From Dillenia suffruticosa (taxonomy: Eukaryota > Streptophyta > Magnoliopsida > Dilleniales > Dilleniaceae), in assembly GCA_033439265.1 (NCBI GenBank), contig JAVTVX010000027.1, positions 10,803,001-10,867,000 on the forward strand: DNA of 64,000 nt, written 5' to 3'. Both the position numbers and the translations under genes were made by a program. Positions 47,061 through 59,940 of this stretch are shown here, one piece after another (within the stretch, counting starts at the first letter, position 1; every line of letters begins with the position of its first letter). The notes under the pieces are model-generated. The model had not been told where the DNA came from. It did no database searches and saw only the letters and a list, made by a program, of their open reading frames with translations.

Positions 47061-47722
47061 CTGTCGGCCAAGTTCAAAGTTCAATTAAAAGTTCAATTAG
47101 CGCGGAAAAAATTTCATTTTTTAAAATTTCGGTTTTCTTGTCAATTTCATTTTTTCCTATCCGTATTTTTAAAATTTTATTCTTTATCTCCATAAAAATC
47201 AAATTTCTAAGTAATTATGTTTTTTAATTTTATAAATTTTTGTGAAAATATATTTTGTTTCTTCAATTATTTATTTTTGTTTAGAAACAATTTTTTTTTG
47301 CTACAAACAAATCGTGAAGCTAAAACTATATAATTATTTTTTCTTCAAATTGTTATTATTAGATTAAAAGAAATATAAAGAATTCTTTTTTAGAAAAATA
47401 AAAGATCTTAAAATATTTGATAGATGTGAATGATTAAAAGAAAATGTAATATTACAAAATTTAAATGATTAAAAGATATAAAAAATATGAATATTACGAG
47501 AAAAAAAAACATCCTCTTTTCAAAAAATTTGTTGAAAAATTAATAATTTAAAATATATTTTATTTTATTTTATTTTTTGGGCACCACTTCTATTTATTTA
47601 TTTGAAAATGATTCTCGATATTAAAAAGATTTTCAACAACATTTTTATTTTTATTGGCAAAATTTCCAAAACTATAACCATTCAAACCAATTTTTTTATA
47701 ATCCTCATAAAAATCAAATCTG

Positions 47723-47760
<38 letters not shown>

Positions 47761-49416
47761 CACGTATTGAATTACATAACAATCAAATCTGTCTCATAAT
47801 TAAAGCGATGATTGCCTTTTTTTTGCTCAGTGGCAGGAAAAAGCAAACAAACATACGAGAAAAAGAATTTACCATCACATATACTCTCCCCACAATTCTA
47901 ACCTGGCTCCTGGCCATGGGAGAAGACTTGACAAGCTGAACTAATATTTGTGGATTTGTGTATGAGAGAGTGAGAGAGAGAAAGTGTGTATACTTATGAA
48001 CAAATCATTTTCAACACAATTCCATTATTAATTCATGGATCGATGCACATGGATGAGATGGGGAGAGAGAAGAGAGGATAATTTAAGATTCCAATTTAAA
48101 TTCATTAAAATAATTTAATGTTAAATAATTGTAAAATTATATATATTTTTTAAATTTATTATAATTAAAATTATTATATATAAAAATAAATTGATTTATA
48201 TTAAGTTTTCAGATGGTAAATAATATAGTACGGTGGGAAGTAAATGATTTGAGTTAATGCATTTGATTTGAGTTTGGCGTTTGAGTTTATTGGTGTGAGA
48301 ATAAGATTGAAAAGATGGTTGTGGTCAGTGCATGCCAGCCAAAATCCAATCTTGTTAGGAATAATGGTGGGACGGATGCCAAGAAATATGGTGGAGCCAA
48401 AATCCAATCATTCTTTTGGTCTGGAATTTGCCACGCCGATGCCATAAATGCTTAGATTCATCCGATTCTTCGGTTTAATTTAGGAAAATATTACTATATA
48501 CATGAAAATTTTTCAGATTTTGGTCTTCAAATACTTAAATAAAAAATTTATAAAAAAATTATAGTCTAATTCTAATCCAATTTTTGATTTTAAATATAAA
48601 TAATTATATTTATAGAGTTTCATATATATTGATTTGGTTTGTTGCTTGTTGCTTAGTGTTGAATAAGAGTAAGGCCAAATGTGAAATATGAGATATCATG
48701 CGAGTATGCGAGTATGCGAGATAGATGCCTATTGCTGGACTTGCGCAAAGAATCTCAATTGTAATTGTAAATAAGGACAATTCATGTGCAAATCAATCGA
48801 ACTTGGTGAATCTCAATTGACAATTCAAAAAAAGTATTATACATAGGGAGAGAGGACAAGATTCTACAAAAATTGTAATTAGTGGAAAAAAAATTTAAAT
48901 TCATTTAAAAATTAATTTTAAATTATAAAATTATATATATATTATTCAAATTTTACTTTAATTAAAATTATAAAAAAAAAAACTTTTAAGAATATCCTCC
49001 ATGTGGAAGCGGATGTATTATATATATATATATATATAGAACTTAAATTATTTTAAAGAAAATAAATAAAGAACAAATAAAGATTTATTGTTGGATATTG
49101 TTGTGCTATGAATTTGGGCAATTGATCCGTACAAAAAAAATAAAGGAAAAAGTTTTAATTCTCCATAAAACTTTTCCAATAATATACTAACTCTTTTTTT
49201 AAACATATATAGTTAAATATATATAGTTTGATCTTGAATTGATTTCTATTTTAAAAGTTACATTTAAATACTAAAATTTGTAAAATAATTTACATATTTT
49301 ATAATTTACTAAACTTCAAATTATTATAATAAAATTTTATTTTTAGAATAATGTACTAAATTTGAAAATTTAGTGTAATTTAAAAATTTAGAATGATTAC
49401 GAAACATTTTTTGTAT

Positions 49417-49500
49417 GGTGTGTGGTGTGTGGTGTGTGGTGTGTGGTGTGTATGGAGTTTTGCTTAACTTCACTTGGTTGGGTGTGTGGTGTGTGGCGGT
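49417..49500. repeat. GTGTGGT-type microsatellite
   Basis: 'gtgtggtgtgtggtgtgtgg' units (7 bp: gtgtggt) repeat five to six times at 49417-49452 and twice more near 49480-49495. Confidence 0.85.
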
Positions 49501-51504
49501 GATATTGTCACTTCACTTTTTACTTTTTAGTTTAGTTTGGTTTTGTTTACTTTTGTTTGGTTTGATATATTTCACGTTTCACGGTATATATATAATATAT
49601 ATAGCAATTTTTGTAATTTCAATGTTTAATCTTTTTCTCACACAATAATCTTATCAAATCTCATTCTTTCAATCAATCAAACCCATCATTATAAACACTA
49701 ATTATAAACGCTAACCACTAACACACTAACTAAACTAAACTAACACACTAACTAAACTAAACTAACGTTAATTCTTCTTCATCTTTAATATTAATCAATC
49801 GATCTTAAAATTTTACAGTATAATCATATATATATATATATATATATAATATAATATAATATAATATAATCAATTACAAATTATAATACACCAATAAACT
49901 ACTTTTTATTATTATTAGAATTTTATTTTTGATTAAAAATATTAAGTTAATTATTATAAAATATTTTACAGATGTGGAGAAAAAATGAGAAAAAAAAATT
50001 TTATTGTAATGTTAAAAATTTTATATGTAACTAAAAATGAAGGAATATTAAAAAAATATAATTATTAAGATAAAGAAAAAGATTTTTTTGTTGAAACTTA
50101 TGAATCTGTTTTTTTAAATTTCCTGAAAATAAAAAATTATTGAAAAAATATTTATTTTTTAAAATTCAACTTTCTATATTTTTTTATCATATTTTTTTAT
50201 CTATTATTGCACACGTTCCAAAAAATTTAATTCAACAAAAAGAATTTAAAATAACACCCAAATTTTCACATGAAATCTATCTATCCCCGCAAAGTGTATT
50301 TTCTCTTCTCTCTTCTCGTCTTTCTCTCTTTCTCTCTCTTGTTGTCATGTCATCTTGTCATGTCATCTTCATCATCGGTCACCTCTCTATCTTTGAATTT
50401 CCCTCTCTCACCTCTCGATCTTTCAATCTCCCTCTCTCACACACTCTCTCTCACACTCTTTCACACACACACACACACACACGGAATCCTTTAATCAATT
50501 ATTCAAAATTTGAAAATTTAAAATTTAATCAAATCAAAAATTTTCAAATGTGATTTGAAATAGTTACAAACGCGAAACTTTTCATACTTTTCATACTTTT
50601 TATTTGATTTATCTTTCTATTCATAAAACAATCACTAAATTAAATTAAATTAAATTAAATTAAATGATATCTTTATTAAATTAAAAATTAAATTAAATCT
50701 ATGATTATATTTATGTTAACAAAATTAAATGACAAAATAATTAGAAGATTAATTAATTATTTATTCTAGTTAATTAATTAAGAGAGATATTAAATTAAAT
50801 CACATAATCATAAAACTCCATCTAAAACTTAAATTTTATCTTAATATTATTATTTTTCTATTAAATTCTTTATTCAATATTAATTTATTAAATGATATTG
50901 TTCTTGAAAACCTTTCCTTCTCTCTTTTCAAATATATTTCTTTTAAAATATTTTTTTTGGCTATTTTAATTATTAAGTTAGGGAAGTATTAATATAATTA
51001 AATTAGTTATTTATATGTTATTAATTTAAATTAATAATATTATTAATTAACAATTGAAATGATATAAAATTATTAATGATATATCGTAATATATTATTAT
51101 AATATATTATACTTATTTGATGAATTTTTTTAAAAATCGGAAAGGATTTTTTTTTTTAATTTTGTTAAAAAGAATTGAAGATGAATTTTCTAGAATGAAT
51201 TTTGTTAAAGAAAGAAAAGGAGAACATTTTTCTTAAGACGTGCTCGGAAGGAAGGAACCAAGCGATGAAATTTCTTGAAAATCAGGAGAAGGAAGAGCGC
51301 AGATAAGAGCCCATCGAATTCTTTGGAAGCATATCGAAACCGAAATAAGGAGAATAGCCGTAGAATCCTTTGGAAGCAAACTTTGGAAACTTTGGAAGCA
51401 AATTTTAAAGATTATGAATTTTCTTTAAAAAACAAAAAAAAAGACATCGAATCCCATATATTTGAAGAACAATTTTTTATGAATTTTCTAAAAAAAAAAA
51501 AGTG

Positions 51505-51670
51505 CTGCACAGTGGCTGCGAGCGGGTGCTAGCAAGGGCGCTTGCCACGCACATGCCCGGGCTCCCGCAAGGCATGCGTGGCATGTGCCACGCGCCCGGG
51601 AGCCAGCGCGCCCGGGTCCCCGCTATAGCATCTACGGGCACCCGTGTAGGCGCTTGCTTGCGCATTTGGC
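51505..51670. repeat. GC-rich island related to the 43.5-kb minisatellite
   Basis: About 160 bp with 'gcacatgcccgggctcccgc', 'gcgcccgggagccagcgcgc' and similar pieces. The wording overlaps the units at 43.5-44.5 kb, so it appears to be a dispersed copy. Confidence 0.65.
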
Positions 51671-53199
51671 GGTGCGGTCGTAGCTGTTGTTTTTTTTTGT
51701 TCTTGTTTGTTTTGTTTTTGTATTTCTAAAAATTTAAAATTTTAATATTATTATTTTAAATAATATGATTTGAAATTATTATTTTAATTTAAAAACAAAT
51801 TTATGTAAATGATTGTGTTTAATATGATGATTTGTATTTAATATCATTTAAAATCAGTGTTGTAATTCAATTTATACCTTATATTCAATTTAATACCTAT
51901 ATAAACTATAAACACACCTAAACTCTAAACTATAAACTATTATAATTTTAATTTTTTGAACAAAGGCATCTTTTATTCATATTCATAGATTTATATAATG
52001 GTAGATAATTTGCTAAGTTTCATAAATTATTTTAGAATTGAAAAAATCGTAATATGAAATCTATAAACTATATTAATTAACTCTATAAACTATATTAATT
52101 AATTTTAAAGATGTCAAATTAATTAATTTTAAAGATATCAATGTCAAATATGAAATGTATTGATTCATTTTAAGCATTAAATGTTAAATGTGAAATATGA
52201 AACCTACTCATTAATTTTAAAATGTCAAATATAAAAATATTAGTGGTTGAGATATAGTTGGAGTTGGTGGTGTGTAGGTGGAAATATGAAATATGAGAAA
52301 TAAAATTTTGAATCACTATAATATTTAATATAGTTTAACTATAATACTATATTATATAAATTTATATAAATCCGTTTAAAATAATAATATTAATAATTGT
52401 TATTTTTAAATAATCTAATAGAATAGAAGTATAAAAGCATAAAAAAATTACTTAAAAAAAATTTTAAGTAAATAAGTAGTAAGTGTGATAAGTGTATAGT
52501 AAATAAGTAGTAAGTATAAGTAGTAAGTAAAAGTATGAAAAAAATTTTAAAGGATTAAGAAATGAAAAAAGCCGCGGGAAAATTGTTTGTGAAAATCTTT
52601 CTCCATTTTTTTCTCGTGCCATTTAAACTTCTTTCAAAATTTTAATGCAAAGTTTTTTAAAAAACTAAAAGTTTCTTTTTAAATCTTTATTTTCATTCAT
52701 CACTTCATTTACATTTAATTATTATAATTTATTATTTACTATATTTTACTATTTATTTTTAATAGGCATAAAAGTTTTTTCTATCATTTTCCTACGGTGT
52801 ATTTTTGTAATTTCATTTTACTCAAAGGCTACCTATCAAATAAATAAATTAATTAATGTTTATAATATTTTTGTAATTTGTTTTTAGTAAAAAAAAAAGC
52901 AAATGGAACATTATTTTGTGATAAAAAAAAGTGTAATATTTTCAAAGATATATCAATTTTATTTAACACATAAAAATATAATATATTTAAATATAATATA
53001 ATATTATATTTTAAAAAATATAATATTATAATTGATTCACACATATTATAATATTATAATATTTGATAATTCAAAATAGTGTTTATTGAATGTTGAGCTT
53101 CGTTCTCTGCAGAAGACGGTCATTTCAATAACATCATTCGGCGCGCGCTTGACCCGCTTGACCGAACCGTATTTCACTTCTACATTAATCTAAACTAAT

Positions 53200-54114
53200 A
53201 AAAAAACTCCAGGGAATTATCAAAACTTCCAAAGCTGTTGTCGAAGAACTTTAGTCGAAGAAGAAGAAAGAAGGAAGAAACTAAAATCTGGTGAGTTACT
53301 CTCCTCATACTCGCTTAATTTTTTTTTGCCTAAATTCATTAAATAAATTATACTTAAAAATATTTTTTTAATAGATCGATAGATCTAAGTGAAGAAGATG
53401 AAAGATTTCTGCAATGAGAAGAGAAATCAATGCAGACAAAATGCACAAAATGTAGACAAGTGTTCTCAAAAGCAAGTAGGAATGTGTAGCGAAAGAAATG
53501 GGAATGAGATTTGAAAGTGTGATATATTATTAAGTCAAAAATTGTGTGAGAAACTCGAATGAGATATTTTCTATGTATGGCATCCCATCACAATTTTAAA
53601 CTCCCTAGAAGAAGAAGTAGTGACGTATGATATTTTAGATTCTTCCTCCATTCAATCTTAAAGAGAAATTGACATTAAAACAAATCCAAATCTACTCACC
53701 CAATTTAAATGATGTTTTTTTCTTATTTATCCATGCTTTTTATGTCCCTTACTATTATTGATATTATTGATGTTGAAAATATTCCGTCCTAAATTTGTAT
53801 TATAATGGTTATAGGTGATGAGATTTGTGAATTCAAACGTCGAGCAAAGGAACAGAGAGAGAGGAATAGAGAAAGAAGACGAGTGTTAGTGGTAAGCTTT
53901 CAATTTATTTTTCAATAATATATTAGTGGTAAGGTTTCAATTTAATTTTCAATAATATAATAATATAATGATTGATTCCGATCTATTTAACAATATTTAA
54001 CAAAATTTATTTTAACAAATTTTATTTTATGTTTAGATTTTTTATTTTCAGAGTGTCAAAGATGGTGATTTGGGAGGTAAAAAAACACCTTTACCATTCG
54101 GATCAAAGACTTGA
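53200..54114 (+). pseudogene. Possible captured gene fragment with two or three exons
   Basis: A leader-like exon ends at 53290 on a strong donor (GTGAGT). An exon of 77 nt (53815-53891) sits between 'ggttatag' and GTAAGC and reads 'DEICEFKRRAKEQRERNRER', then 'RRVLV'. It joins in phase to a last exon at 54052 (after 'ttttattttcag') that reads 'SVKDGDLGGKKTPLPFGSKT' and ends in TGA at 54112-54114. The correct splice signals on both sides and the matching phase favour a real transcription unit on the plus strand, opposite to the CACTA genes. The protein is short and basic. I do not recognise it. It may be host DNA captured by the transposon. Confidence 0.35.
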
Positions 54115-55626
54115 ATTCGCAGACTTCTATTCGACGGATAGAGTTAAAATCGAGGTTAAATTCCAGAGTTATTAATTATATAAGTTAAAATATGTTTATA
54201 TCTAATTATTTCGAATCTAAATAGTATAATATTTATTTATAGGTTTATTTACCTTTTATATTTTTTATTTTTGAAGGGTTTATTGTCTTTAAAATCTGTA
54301 AGTGTTGAGTGTTGTTCAGTGTTGAAGTGTCCGAAGTTGAAGAAGCTGAAGGAAGGAAGTGTTGAAGAAGAAAAATTATGTAAAATTACAAATCACTAAT
54401 TTATACCACTTACAAACTAATTTATTTTTACAAACACTTATATATATTTGGTGTTTGAGTGTTGAAGAAGTTGGTGTTAAGGAAGTGAAGAAAAAATTAA
54501 GTAAACTCATTTATACCGCTTACAAACACTTATATATACATATATATATATATAGTACTTATACTATGCATCGAATAAAAATATTTTTTGGAGAAATCAA
54601 TTCAAATTCATTTCAAATTGTTACAAAAATATGTTATGATATGTTGACTTTGCACAGATTATGTGAATACGTACAAAATGAAGAGAAGGAAGAACAAAAG
54701 AAGGAAAAAAAGCAAAAAATAAAGGGAAAGAGGAGGATGAGGAGGACAAAGCCCGACAAGAGAAAGGAAAGGGCAAGAGTGTTTGGAGAAGGCGAAGGGT
54801 TTGGATGAGAAAGGATTGGAGGAGGATTTGACAACGACAAGATACTGAATATGAATGATAATTATGAATTGATTATGAATTGAAATGAAAGATGTAAAGA
54901 CAAACTTAATTTTTCAACTATCTTTATCTTTTTCCTCTGTTAAGGTTAGGTGTAACAGGAGTTTGAGTTTTTTATGATCCAATAAGAAGAATAAGAAGAA
55001 GAACAACTTTGTTTTTCTTAATTTGAAATCCATTTTTTTTTTAAATATTTCACTTAATCTCATTTTTTTAATTTTTAGAGCTAAATCTAAATCTAAATTG
55101 AATTTAGTTAAAAGAAGAGAATTGAATTTAGTTAGAAGATGGACATTTTCTATTTATTTTTTATATTACACAATTACTAATTATTAATTGTTTGGAATGT
55201 TATATATGCTCACTGATGCCATTGAAAGTGATTATCTAAACCATCCTCACTTCTCATCATGATCATGATCATTCGTACTCAAATATCATTCTTTAATTCT
55301 TTAATAATAATGTTTTTCATCTACTTATTATTCTTATTATACTTACATTTAGTTGTCTGGGTGCAACTGAAAGCAAGCACAAAAGAAAGTGGGGCCGAAA
55401 GCCCAAAAGAAAGTGGGGCCGAAAGCAAGCCCAAAAGAAAGTGGATATTTGTATGTCTTATCTTTTATTTTATTTTAATATAGTCTTGTTAATAGGTTTT
55501 TTTTATCCTGTAATTTTTAAACAGTGGTTTTATTTTATTAGTTAGGGTTTTATTTTATTTTTTAGGACCTTTTTTGAGAAAAATTTATTTTCTCAAACTT
55601 TTATTTGTGGATGATATTATATTGAA
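54115..55626. other. AT-rich spacer with short repeats
   Basis: A Lys/Glu/Arg-rich frame (54359-54808, ending 'ARVFGEGEGFG') is open but low in complexity, and I do not call it. A tandem of 'aaagaaagtggggccgaaagc' lies at 55379-55440. The left flank of the next CACTA element begins at 55607. Confidence 0.5.
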
Positions 55627-56179
55627 CACTACCAAAAAACAGTCTTTTAGCCACAAATTTAGCGACAAAAATTTTAAAAAAATTCGTCGCTAAAAACATT
55701 AGCGACGGATTTAGCAACGAAAATTTTTTCGTCGCTAATAACGTGTTGCAAAAATTTAGCGATGAAAATTAGAAATCCGTATCTAAATTTAGCGATGAAA
55801 ATTGAAATCCGTCGCTAAATTTAGCGATAAATAATGTTTCGTCGTTAAAATTCGTCACAAAGTTTAACGACGAAAAATTATCCGTCACTAAATTAGCGAC
55901 ATAAAAAAATCTGTTGCTAAATTTAGCGACAAAAATCTAAAATTCGTCACTAAATTTAGCGACAGATAATTTTTGTCGCTAAAATCTGTCGCTAATTTAG
56001 GGGACAAAAAATCTATAATAATAAAAAAATCCGTCGCTGATTTCAAATTCCGTCAAAATGTCGCACGTGTCACTCGTGCCACCCTTGCCCACCCGAGCCA
56101 ACACCACAACCTGCCCGCCCGCCCGAGCCAGCACCCCCGCGCAAGCACTCTTAATTGTTGGAAAATTCCGCGCCTTCTG

Positions 56180-56247
56180 CCTCCACCGTGGTTCGAACTC
56201 CGAACTGCTGCATGCACACACGTAACCTGTAAACCACCTAACCAAAG
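56180..56247 (-). other. tRNA-like module (minus strand) in the third CACTA element
   Basis: On the minus strand 'ggttaggtggtttacaggtt' and 'gagttcgaacc' are at tRNA-like spacing and end 'acggtggagg', as in the two related elements. Confidence 0.5.
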
Positions 56248-56847
56248 ATATTATTATGATATAAATTTCTTTTTTATTATTTATTATCTTTAATTCACAT
56301 TTTTCTAATAATAATAAAATAATATATAATAATAATTTAAAATAATAAATATAATAACTTTTTTTATTTATACCACCCACCTAAAATAATATTAATTAAA
56401 AATAATAAATATGATAATTTTTAATAAAATAAAAAATAATAAAATATTAATTTAAAATAAAATAATAAATTAATTAAAAAATATGTTAATATTATATTTT
56501 GATTTTTTCTTTTTTCTTTTATATTATTATTTTATTATTTTTTTCATTTTTATTTTATTTTTTTAATCCATAATTTAAAAATGGATTACAATATCTCAAA
56601 ATTATAAAATTATAATTATCAATAAATTATAATATATTAATAATTTTAAAAATCTATATATTTAATTACAAAATATTTTTATTCGTTATAATAAAATTAT
56701 TATATATTATAACAAAATTATTATATATAAGAAATGAGAGTATAAAGAAAAAAAAACCCAAAAATAGAGATAAGGAAAAAAAAAGTGAGAATAGAAAACA
56801 AAGAGGAGGAAGAAAGAAAAAAAATATTATCACATAACAATAACACT

Positions 56848-56915
56848 AAGTGGTGGTGCAGTAGTGATATGTCTTCTGTTAAATCCGAGATCCAAGGTTC
56901 GAATCCCTTCAATTA
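56848..56915 (+). other. tRNA-like module (plus strand) in the third CACTA element
   Basis: 'gtggtggtgcagtagtgata' (A-box-like, one change from the copy at 36757) and a perfect B box 'ggttcgaatcc' at 56896-56906, followed by T-rich DNA. Confidence 0.6.
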
Positions 56916-57881
56916 CAAATTTATATTTTTTGTATTAAAACAATGAAGGGCGTCTAGGCACGCCCCAGCAGGCAGGCGCCCGTGCATGCATGAGCCGGCG
57001 CCTGCGCAGGTTCGATTAATATTTAATTAAAAAATTTATATTATTGAATAAAATAATACAAATAAAATAAAATTACCTATACAATAATAAAAAATATTAA
57101 ATCAAAAAAAGAAAAAAAATAATAAATTAATTAAAAAATATATATAATTTAAATAAAATAAAATATATGGTTTTTTTTAAGAATTAAATAATATTATTCT
57201 TCTAAAAAAATGAAATAATATAATAAAATAAAATGTAAATTAAAATATTTTAAAATAATAATATGATTTGTTAATATAAATTAATAAAATAAAATAAAAA
57301 TAAAATAAAAATAAAATAAAATTGTAATTAAAAGAAGATAAAATTCAGCGACGGATTTGGAATCTGTCGTTGAAATTATTAAAATAAAATAAAAATAAAA
57401 TAAAATTCTAATTATTTAGCAATGGATTTGGAATCCGTTGCTGAATCAGTCACGGATTTGGAAATCCGTCGCTAAATTAAATTACCAACTGATATATTTC
57501 GTGGTTGTTAAATTAATTTTTTAATTTAAATATTATATTATTATTATATTATATTTAATTATATATAAAAAGCTATTTAGCGACGAAATTTGCAACGAAA
57601 AATTTTTTGTCGCCAATTAGCGACGAATTTAGTCACGAAAATTTTTTCGTCACTAATTAGCGACGAATTTAGCCACGAAAATTTTTCTGTCACTAATTAG
57701 CGACGAATTTTACTACGAATGATGTGTCCGTCGCTAATTTAGCCACGACTTCTTTTTCGTTACAAATTTTGTGGCAAATTAGCGACGAAAAAGTTTTTGT
57801 CGCTAAATTCATCGCAAAATAGCGATGAATTTTTTTCGTCACGAAAATCCATGGCTAAAACCGTGTTTTTTTGTAGTGGAA

Positions 57882-58425
57882 GATGATATTATATTGAAGA
57901 TGAAGAAAAGGAGGAAAATGAAAGATGGAGGAAAAAAGTTTCAAACAAAACAAAGGAGAAAAGAAAAAGAAAAGGAAAGAGGAAAATTGAGAGGATGATG
58001 GATTGTAATATGTATGTATAAACGATTTTATGTATAAACAATTTTTTCTTTAACATGTCAACACTACCAAGCATACTTACACACACCACCACCTATAACA
58101 TATTTTCTCAAAACAAAAAACAAAATTACCATGCTCTCAAATAACTTATGATTTCTAAAATTACAACTTTATAAAAAAATTTAAAATATGTGCTGACTTT
58201 CAAAATTCAAAATATGTGCTAAAATAAAATAATATGTGTTAAAATTTAAAACTCCACTAAGAATCCAAATTATATTTATAAACATATTTATAACTTCATA
58301 AATATTAAAATTACAAATATTAAATTATTATTTGTATGCTCCAAATTCTAATATTAAAAACTAGAGCAATAATAAATTTAATTATTTTTATAAATACATA
58401 TTTATTTTTTAATATAAAAATTATT
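57882..58425. other. AT-rich spacer, no gene seen
   Basis: Purine-rich DNA near 57890-57990, then A/T-rich DNA with 'ttcaaaatatgtgctaaaat' type short repeats (58190-58245). No supported gene. Confidence 0.6.
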
Positions 58426-58427
58426 AT

Positions 58428-59095
58428 TGCAAAAGCGAGACATGCCTCGTTGGCGCCTGCGTGGGCATGGCCGGATGCCCGGGCATGGACTTGCAAGCGC
58501 GGCCAAGCTTGCCCGCACAGTGGCATCCGTGGGCGCCCGCGCTGGCATGGTCCGACGCCCTCGCGCGGCTTCTTGCATGCTCACTTGGCCCGCATGCGGT
58601 AACATGAAAGGGTGGCCCCACTGCCATGCTTGGGCCCCCACGTGGACCCCGCTGCCATGTGCGCATGTAGCGCGCGCTGCCTTGCACGCGGGCGCCGTGC
58701 TCCCATGGCATGGCGCCTGCGTTAGCACGGCATGCGCGGGGGCTTGCATGGGCACATGCAACGCACGGTGGCATGCTTGGGTGCCAATGCTGGCATGCCA
58801 GGGCGCCCGTGCTGGCGCTTGCATGAGCACACAAGGTGCGCTTTGGTATGCGCGGGCGCTGGTATAGGCAAGCCCGGGCTCCCGTGCGGGCGCTTGCATG
58901 CGCCCATGCTATCGGCATGCGCGGAGTTCGTAATGGCCATGACTGAGCGCCATACTGCACTTGCACCATGCGGCCACTTGCACAGTACTTCCTGACGCGG
59001 TATGCGCGGGCGCTCACGCAGTCATGGCACTCGGTCTGGCTTGCATGTGCACGTCCTAGCCCACCTTCCGAACCAGACTGGACCGGAGGCCCAGG
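58428..59095. repeat. GC-rich minisatellite-like island
   Basis: About 0.67 kb of high G+C with dispersed 'gcgcccgtgctggcatg', 'gggcgcttgcatg' and 'gcatgcgcgggcgc' motifs, more diverged than the 43.5-kb array. The long frames on both strands (up to 251 codons) are rich in Ala, His, Arg, Cys and Pro and are repeat by-products. It ends in 'aggcccaggtcctatattt'. Confidence 0.7.
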
Positions 59096-59940
59096 TCCTA
59101 TATTTTTAAGAAAACTTTTTTTGCTTTTCTTTTTCCTTTTTCCTTTTTCCCTAAAAAACTTCTCACCTTTTCTTTCCATAGAATATATATTTTACTATTT
59201 TATATTAAATATATAGATTTTTTAATTCTTTCATTTTATTTCTTTATAAATATAAAGAAATAAAAAATACAAAAATTAGGAAAAATATAAACACAATTAG
59301 AAATGAAATTAATATGAAATATGTAGAATTTTTACTTATCTCAATTTATTTATTTATAAATATAAATTCTATAAAAATTAAATAATTAATAAAAAATACA
59401 AACAAATTAATTTAATTAAATTAAGTGAAATTAATGAAAATAACAAAAATTGTAAAATATATTAGTTAAAAGTATAAATAAAAATAAATGTAGATTGTAT
59501 CATATCTTTATCATATCTTTATGTGCGGGCACCGGTGCTGGCATGCCCGGCAGCCCGCACTGGGAGCACACGCAGTGCACTTTGATATGCGCGGGCGCCC
59601 GTGCTGCCAAGCCGGGCACCACCACATTTGCTCTCTAAATTTTATTATAAAATTTATTATTTATATAATAAATAATTAGTCACCTTTCCTTTCTAAATTT
59701 TATATATAATAAAAGTAAAATATAATATTGATATAATAAAAATAAAATATAATTTGATATAATAAATAAATTAAATTTTATTTTAACCCTAATAGGACCA
59801 ATTTCAAATTTGTACTAAATTTAGCACCGAAATCTTGTCGCTAAATATGATTATTTTATATAATTTAATAAAAAAACAAAATAAAATAAAATATTAAATA
59901 ATAATTAAAACAAATTACCCCTGGGGCGAATCCATCGCCG
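59096..59940. other. AT-rich stretch with a small GC island
   Basis: Almost pure A/T at 59100-59510 and 59630-59920. Between them, 59521-59622 repeats the GC-rich wording ('gcgggcaccggtgctggcatg'-like, given here in part). A first subterminal-like 'tttagcaccgaaatcttgtc' followed by 'gctaaat' appears at 59818. No gene. Confidence 0.6.

Larger units (their letters stand above)
47061..53090. other. 6 kb of AT-rich DNA with microsatellites, no gene recognised
   Basis: The stretch holds (TA)n at 47725-47759, 49020-49037 and 49824-49846; a GTGTGGT repeat at 49417-49452; a 'ctaactaaactaaactaaca' tandem at 49722-49765; (CA)n at 50461-50481; (AATTA)n-type runs at 50635-50665; and a GC-rich piece at 51505-51670. 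An open frame at 51275-51532 is Lys/Arg/Glu-rich and has no recognisable domain. Some of it may be unrecognised insertions. Confidence 0.5.
55627..57878. mobile_element. Nested non-autonomous CACTA element, target duplication GAA
   Basis: The ends are CACTACCAAAAAACAGTC (one mismatch to the other family members) and ACCGTGTTTTTTTGTAGTG, flanked by GAA at 55624-55626 and 57879-57881. Subterminal repeat arrays lie at 55650-56040 and 57340-57850. It is colinear with 35495-37959: same tRNA-like modules, same A/T core, same GC island but shorter (56945-57015). It has no coding capacity. The flanks share 'gatgatattatattgaa' on both sides. Confidence 0.95.

Noticed and set aside
54359-54808. 149-codon frame with a Lys/Glu/Arg-rich tail
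   Set aside because: The first half is A/T-rich DNA read by chance and the tail is a purine-rich run. No homologue is recognised and there is no splice or start support.
58424-59179. 251-codon and 165-codon minus-strand frames and a 146-codon plus-strand frame
   Set aside because: They overlap in opposite strands over a GC-rich island and encode repetitive Ala/His/Arg/Cys-rich products. No domain is visible.
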